In this document: positions 6,101 through 7,211 of the stretch, piece by piece
Numbering within the stretch: position 1 is the first letter of the stretch
Layout of the letters: every line of letters begins with the position of its first letter
Assembly: GCA_903832165.1 (NCBI GenBank)
Contig: CAILAQ010000620.1
Coordinates: 1-7,211 of the forward strand
Reading direction: 5' to 3'
DNA: 7,211 nt
From: an uncultured Bacteroidota bacterium
Lineage (GTDB): Bacteria > Bacteroidota > Bacteroidia > Bacteroidales > UBA12481
The notes under the pieces: generated by a model
Told to the model about the DNA's origin: nothing
The model's database searches: none
Seen by the model: only the letters and a program-made list of their open reading frames with translations
Position numbers and translations under genes: made by a program

Positions 6101-7211
6101 TGAGACTCTGGCAAACAGATTTAACCCGTTCCAGATTTTTTCCGGATCCGTTTCTTCCACACAAAAATATCCTGCAACCGACTCACAAACTGACTTATCT
6201 GATGGGACAAGTTCAATTTTATACCATCCCTTCAGCCATTTCCCGGATGGAGGAATCACCACATCAGATATAGTATCGTTGGTAAGCATCTTTTCTGACA
6301 CCTCACCGGCCACTGGCCATGATGAGGGTAAATGCTCATCCTTATATGGAAGCAAGATCTTTAATTTTTGCCACTCACCCGCTGAAATAATAAAACGATC
6401 CGGTTCGGGAAGAACCGGTTCTATCCATGTTTGTGCCGGATCTTTTAATTTGCTTATGATCAGTTTTGAAGGAAGTCTGATTGAACGCCCATCTGTCGAA
6501 AAAGCGCCTATCCCGGCATTCAATGAATCAATGGATAGCATAATTTCCCTGACTGATAACCTCAGACTGACTGATCCTTTACCGCAATCGATATTTGTTT
6601 GCTCCTCATGGGTTTCTCCATTGATATCCGTAGCTCTGACCTTTATGCTATACCTGATCAGTGATTCTGGTCCGAACGGTGAACTCCCCTCAGTTATTGC
6701 AGCCCACCTTAGGGTAAAAAGGCCTTTCTCGTTTGAACTGGCCTTTATTGTAACCATCCTCTTTTTGTCGTTACTGGAAGGCATCCATCTTGTGGGTTGA
6801 ATTACCTGTTGAATATCAATATCAGCTGATATTTCAGCACTGGCAACAGGCTCTCCCGACAATGCGGCAACCTTCCCTGACAAGCTTATGGTATCGCCCG
6901 GATTAAAAATCTCCGAACCGCGGATTAAACTGATGGAGAATGCAGGCCGACGATATTGCTCCATTTTGATTAAGGCCTGTCCGAACTTTGACTGAATAAA
7001 GTAATTACCTGTAAGTCCTTTATAAGGCAGTTTTACGGATCCTGAAAAAACGCCAAGTGAATCCAAAGGAAAGCTCATTTCACCAACAATCTGATATCTG
7101 GGATCCTGCAATTTGAGGGCAATGGAACCGGTTTGATGGATTGCCATGGAATCGCCTATATAATCAATCAATACTCCTCGAAAAAACACCTCATCACCCG
7201 GTTTATAAAGG
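3146..7211 (-). CDS. Alpha-2-macroglobulin family protein, thioester-deficient (partial, N-terminus missing)
   Basis: The frame is open from the right edge to TAA at 3148-3146 (1354 visible residues, numbered from the Leu at 7210). It enters as YKPGDEVFFRG, the start of an MG2-type macroglobulin domain, so the GTG at 7189 is an internal valine and the true start, signal peptide and MG1 lie outside. MEQYRRPAF (83-91) and NPGDTISLSGK mark MG3; further MG domains follow, including LGITVYDASLDL (about 492-503). A low-complexity bait-like segment (568-625) precedes the A2M domain (RETAVFNGNIQTDKNG, TEWKAMVTGHD, then FMRKGDTVDLAARL at 694-707). The helical thioester domain (about 815-1140) contains RDCSEYWFSRLY and NQDGTWPWFKG, but Gln of CxEQ is Tyr. 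The C-terminus has SGYQYLRGLWYYQSREPES and YAPEF, typical of Bacteroidota members. These proteins are thought to trap proteases in the periplasm or at the surface; this copy should not form a thioester. It converges on tnaA with a 4-bp overlap. Confidence 0.93.
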   Translation of the reverse strand, partial: LYKPGDEVFFRGVLIDYIGDSMAIHQTGSIALKLQDPRYQIVGEMSFPLDSLGVFSGSVKLPYKGLTGNYFIQSKFGQALIKMEQYRRPAFSISLIRGSEIFNPGDTISLSGKVAALSGEPVASAEISADIDIQQVIQPTRWMPSSNDKKRMVTIKASSNEKGLFTLRWAAITEGSSPFGPESLIRYSIKVRATDINGETHEEQTNIDCGKGSVSLRLSVREIMLSIDSLNAGIGAFSTDGRSIRLPSKLIISKLKDPAQTWIEPVLPEPDRFIISAGEWQKLKILLPYKDEHLPSSWPVAGEVSEKMLTNDTISDVVIPPSGKWLKGWYKIELVPSDKSVCESVAGYFCVEETDPEKIWNGLNLFARVSKQVLSPGQKLQLSFASGRKGFLMVDLQKPKRDPLTVWCSVDKKTQKLDWEITDDWQGGAHLHVITVVSNRILEKIFPISIPWKNSELNISGLENLIAVKPGDSVRIKIQVKDQNGAPAKASLGITVYDASLDLINPHHWTQLIRGSFFGGPWYQGMWQGSENSVTLSEPSVNIIDVPDIEPVSINWFGLGYYGISRMDAPVMKMAMAQPAAGRGGERGELANDAAAVRNVKGVNEVNDVKGVDESAGGSSEVVIRSDFRETAVFNGNIQTDKNGLAEVNFKVPEVFTEWKAMVTGHDRNVAFGNMEHRFKSSKELMLRPNFPEFMRKGDTVDLAARLGWYGKGPRKAVTKLSLTDTTGGLLKVYPDLKSSLSAGQAIPFAWTFTAGKAEPVRYTLQSSSSDQSDGLTDTIKVFSDEVQLWSAQPFFFSKPGKKILKIEGEPTEAVYEVTTTPAWQILQSLPVVNKQERDCSEYWFSRLYLACLTGSIADKFPGVAKKFLSDSVPEKQKERVQQIREWMNQDTRGLEMAYVLEKLSNLQNQDGTWPWFKGMGTDLFMTQQIIAGFGEMRLRGIFDVTTTQRGDYMVTRAIEEMDKWMYRQFREVMRIDSVSPQKVQLNPMVIHYLYARSFFSGLTMDPANEIAWMHFNERISIEWTEHDPGLQALMAIACVQRGKKAMAMPIYNSLRECAKTDEQWGMYWPRKGFGSSWFNWDLWMQSRMIELFAGIEEGRQDLDELKIYLIHQKRGRDWGNGMVAAWAAKSLLFYGTSQSIQPASVGMKWGSEEYSPLRIKTGSSGVTGYYRFDWKKPQDMPKSKILEVTQTAGGPAWGTLYTLGNYRLDKLSATGGPLSVMREVMIQDARGTWIAISNGQTIKVGDRIRIRLDIKSDRELSYIEVRDNLGTGIMPVRALSGYQYLRGLWYYQSREPESLVYYLTELPKGLSTIEYQAIVEQAGSYFGGYATATSLYAPEFRAWSNSGRIRAKR
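4682..4693 (-). other. Degenerate thioester motif CSEY (family CxEQ) in the macroglobulin
   Basis: The codons TGT TCG GAA TAC encode Cys840-Ser-Glu-Tyr843 at the place where active alpha-2-macroglobulins have CxEQ, whose Cys and Gln side chains form the internal thioester. The flanks (LP ten residues before, FSRLY after) align without gaps to the family pattern, so this is the right site. Gln to Tyr needs at least two base changes, which makes a sequencing error unlikely. Confidence 0.8.
5336..5509 (-). other. Bait-region-like low-complexity segment of the macroglobulin
   Basis: Residues 568-625 are poor in order-promoting residues and rich in Ala, Gly, Asp, Glu, Arg and Val, beginning DAPVMKMAMAQPAAGRGGERGE and ending ESAGGSSEVVI. 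They lie directly before the RETAVFNGNIQTDKNG start of the A2M domain, which is where the protease-cleavable bait region sits in animal and E. coli homologues. The assignment is by position and composition only. Confidence 0.6.
5369..5422 (-). repeat. In-frame 9-bp tandem repeat, six units encoding Val-x-x
   Basis: Read on the minus strand, six consecutive 9-base units encode VRN, VKG, VNE, VND, VKG and VDE. Five of the six begin GTTAA or GTTGA and the two central units, GTTAATGAA and GTTAATGAT, differ by one base. The period is a multiple of three, so gain or loss of units keeps the frame. The repeat lies inside the bait-like segment. Confidence 0.9.

Noticed and set aside
6279..6800. A 173-codon plus-strand ORF opposite the macroglobulin gene.
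   Set aside because: It is a shadow of the MG-domain coding region. The sense strand shows clear family motifs and the antisense product shows none.
7187..7189. GTG at 7189 as the start codon of the macroglobulin gene.
   Set aside because: The frame stays open upstream to the window edge and encodes YKPGDE, part of the conserved MG2 motif, so the GTG is an internal valine.

Overview
The window looks like a piece of a Bacteroidota chromosome, probably Bacteroidales-like and environmental rather than a well-known gut species (the lineage is inference). The grounds are a DUF3078-type outer-membrane protein, a tryptophanase of the Bacteroides type, a large alpha-2-macroglobulin with the Bacteroidota C-terminal pattern, translation starts without clear Shine-Dalgarno sequences, and a TAnnTTTG promoter element. 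Only three genes are supported. Two of them run off the window edges.

Layout. Positions 1-1361 (minus strand) hold the N-terminal 453 codons of a secreted DUF3078 protein. Positions 1362-1772 are a 411-bp divergent intergenic region packed with short repeats: two small hairpins, a 7-unit heptanucleotide array, an AT-rich hairpin, a second unrelated heptad array, and an inverted copy of the first heptad type. Positions 1773-3149 (plus strand) encode a complete tryptophanase, TnaA. Positions 3146-7211 (minus strand) encode most of an alpha-2-macroglobulin-family protein whose N-terminus lies beyond the window. It meets tnaA tail to tail with a 4-bp stop-codon overlap.

The three genes do not form an obvious pathway. 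Two are envelope proteins (a predicted outer-membrane barrel and a periplasmic or surface macroglobulin) and one is a cytosolic PLP enzyme that makes indole from tryptophan. They are separate transcription units by orientation.

I see no new multi-gene system here. The points most worth a second look are within the macroglobulin: the thioester motif reads CSEY instead of CxEQ, so the covalent trap should be dead, and the bait-region position contains a six-unit 9-bp tandem repeat encoding a Val-x-x tripeptide repeat. The next is the composite heptad-repeat element between the divergent genes.
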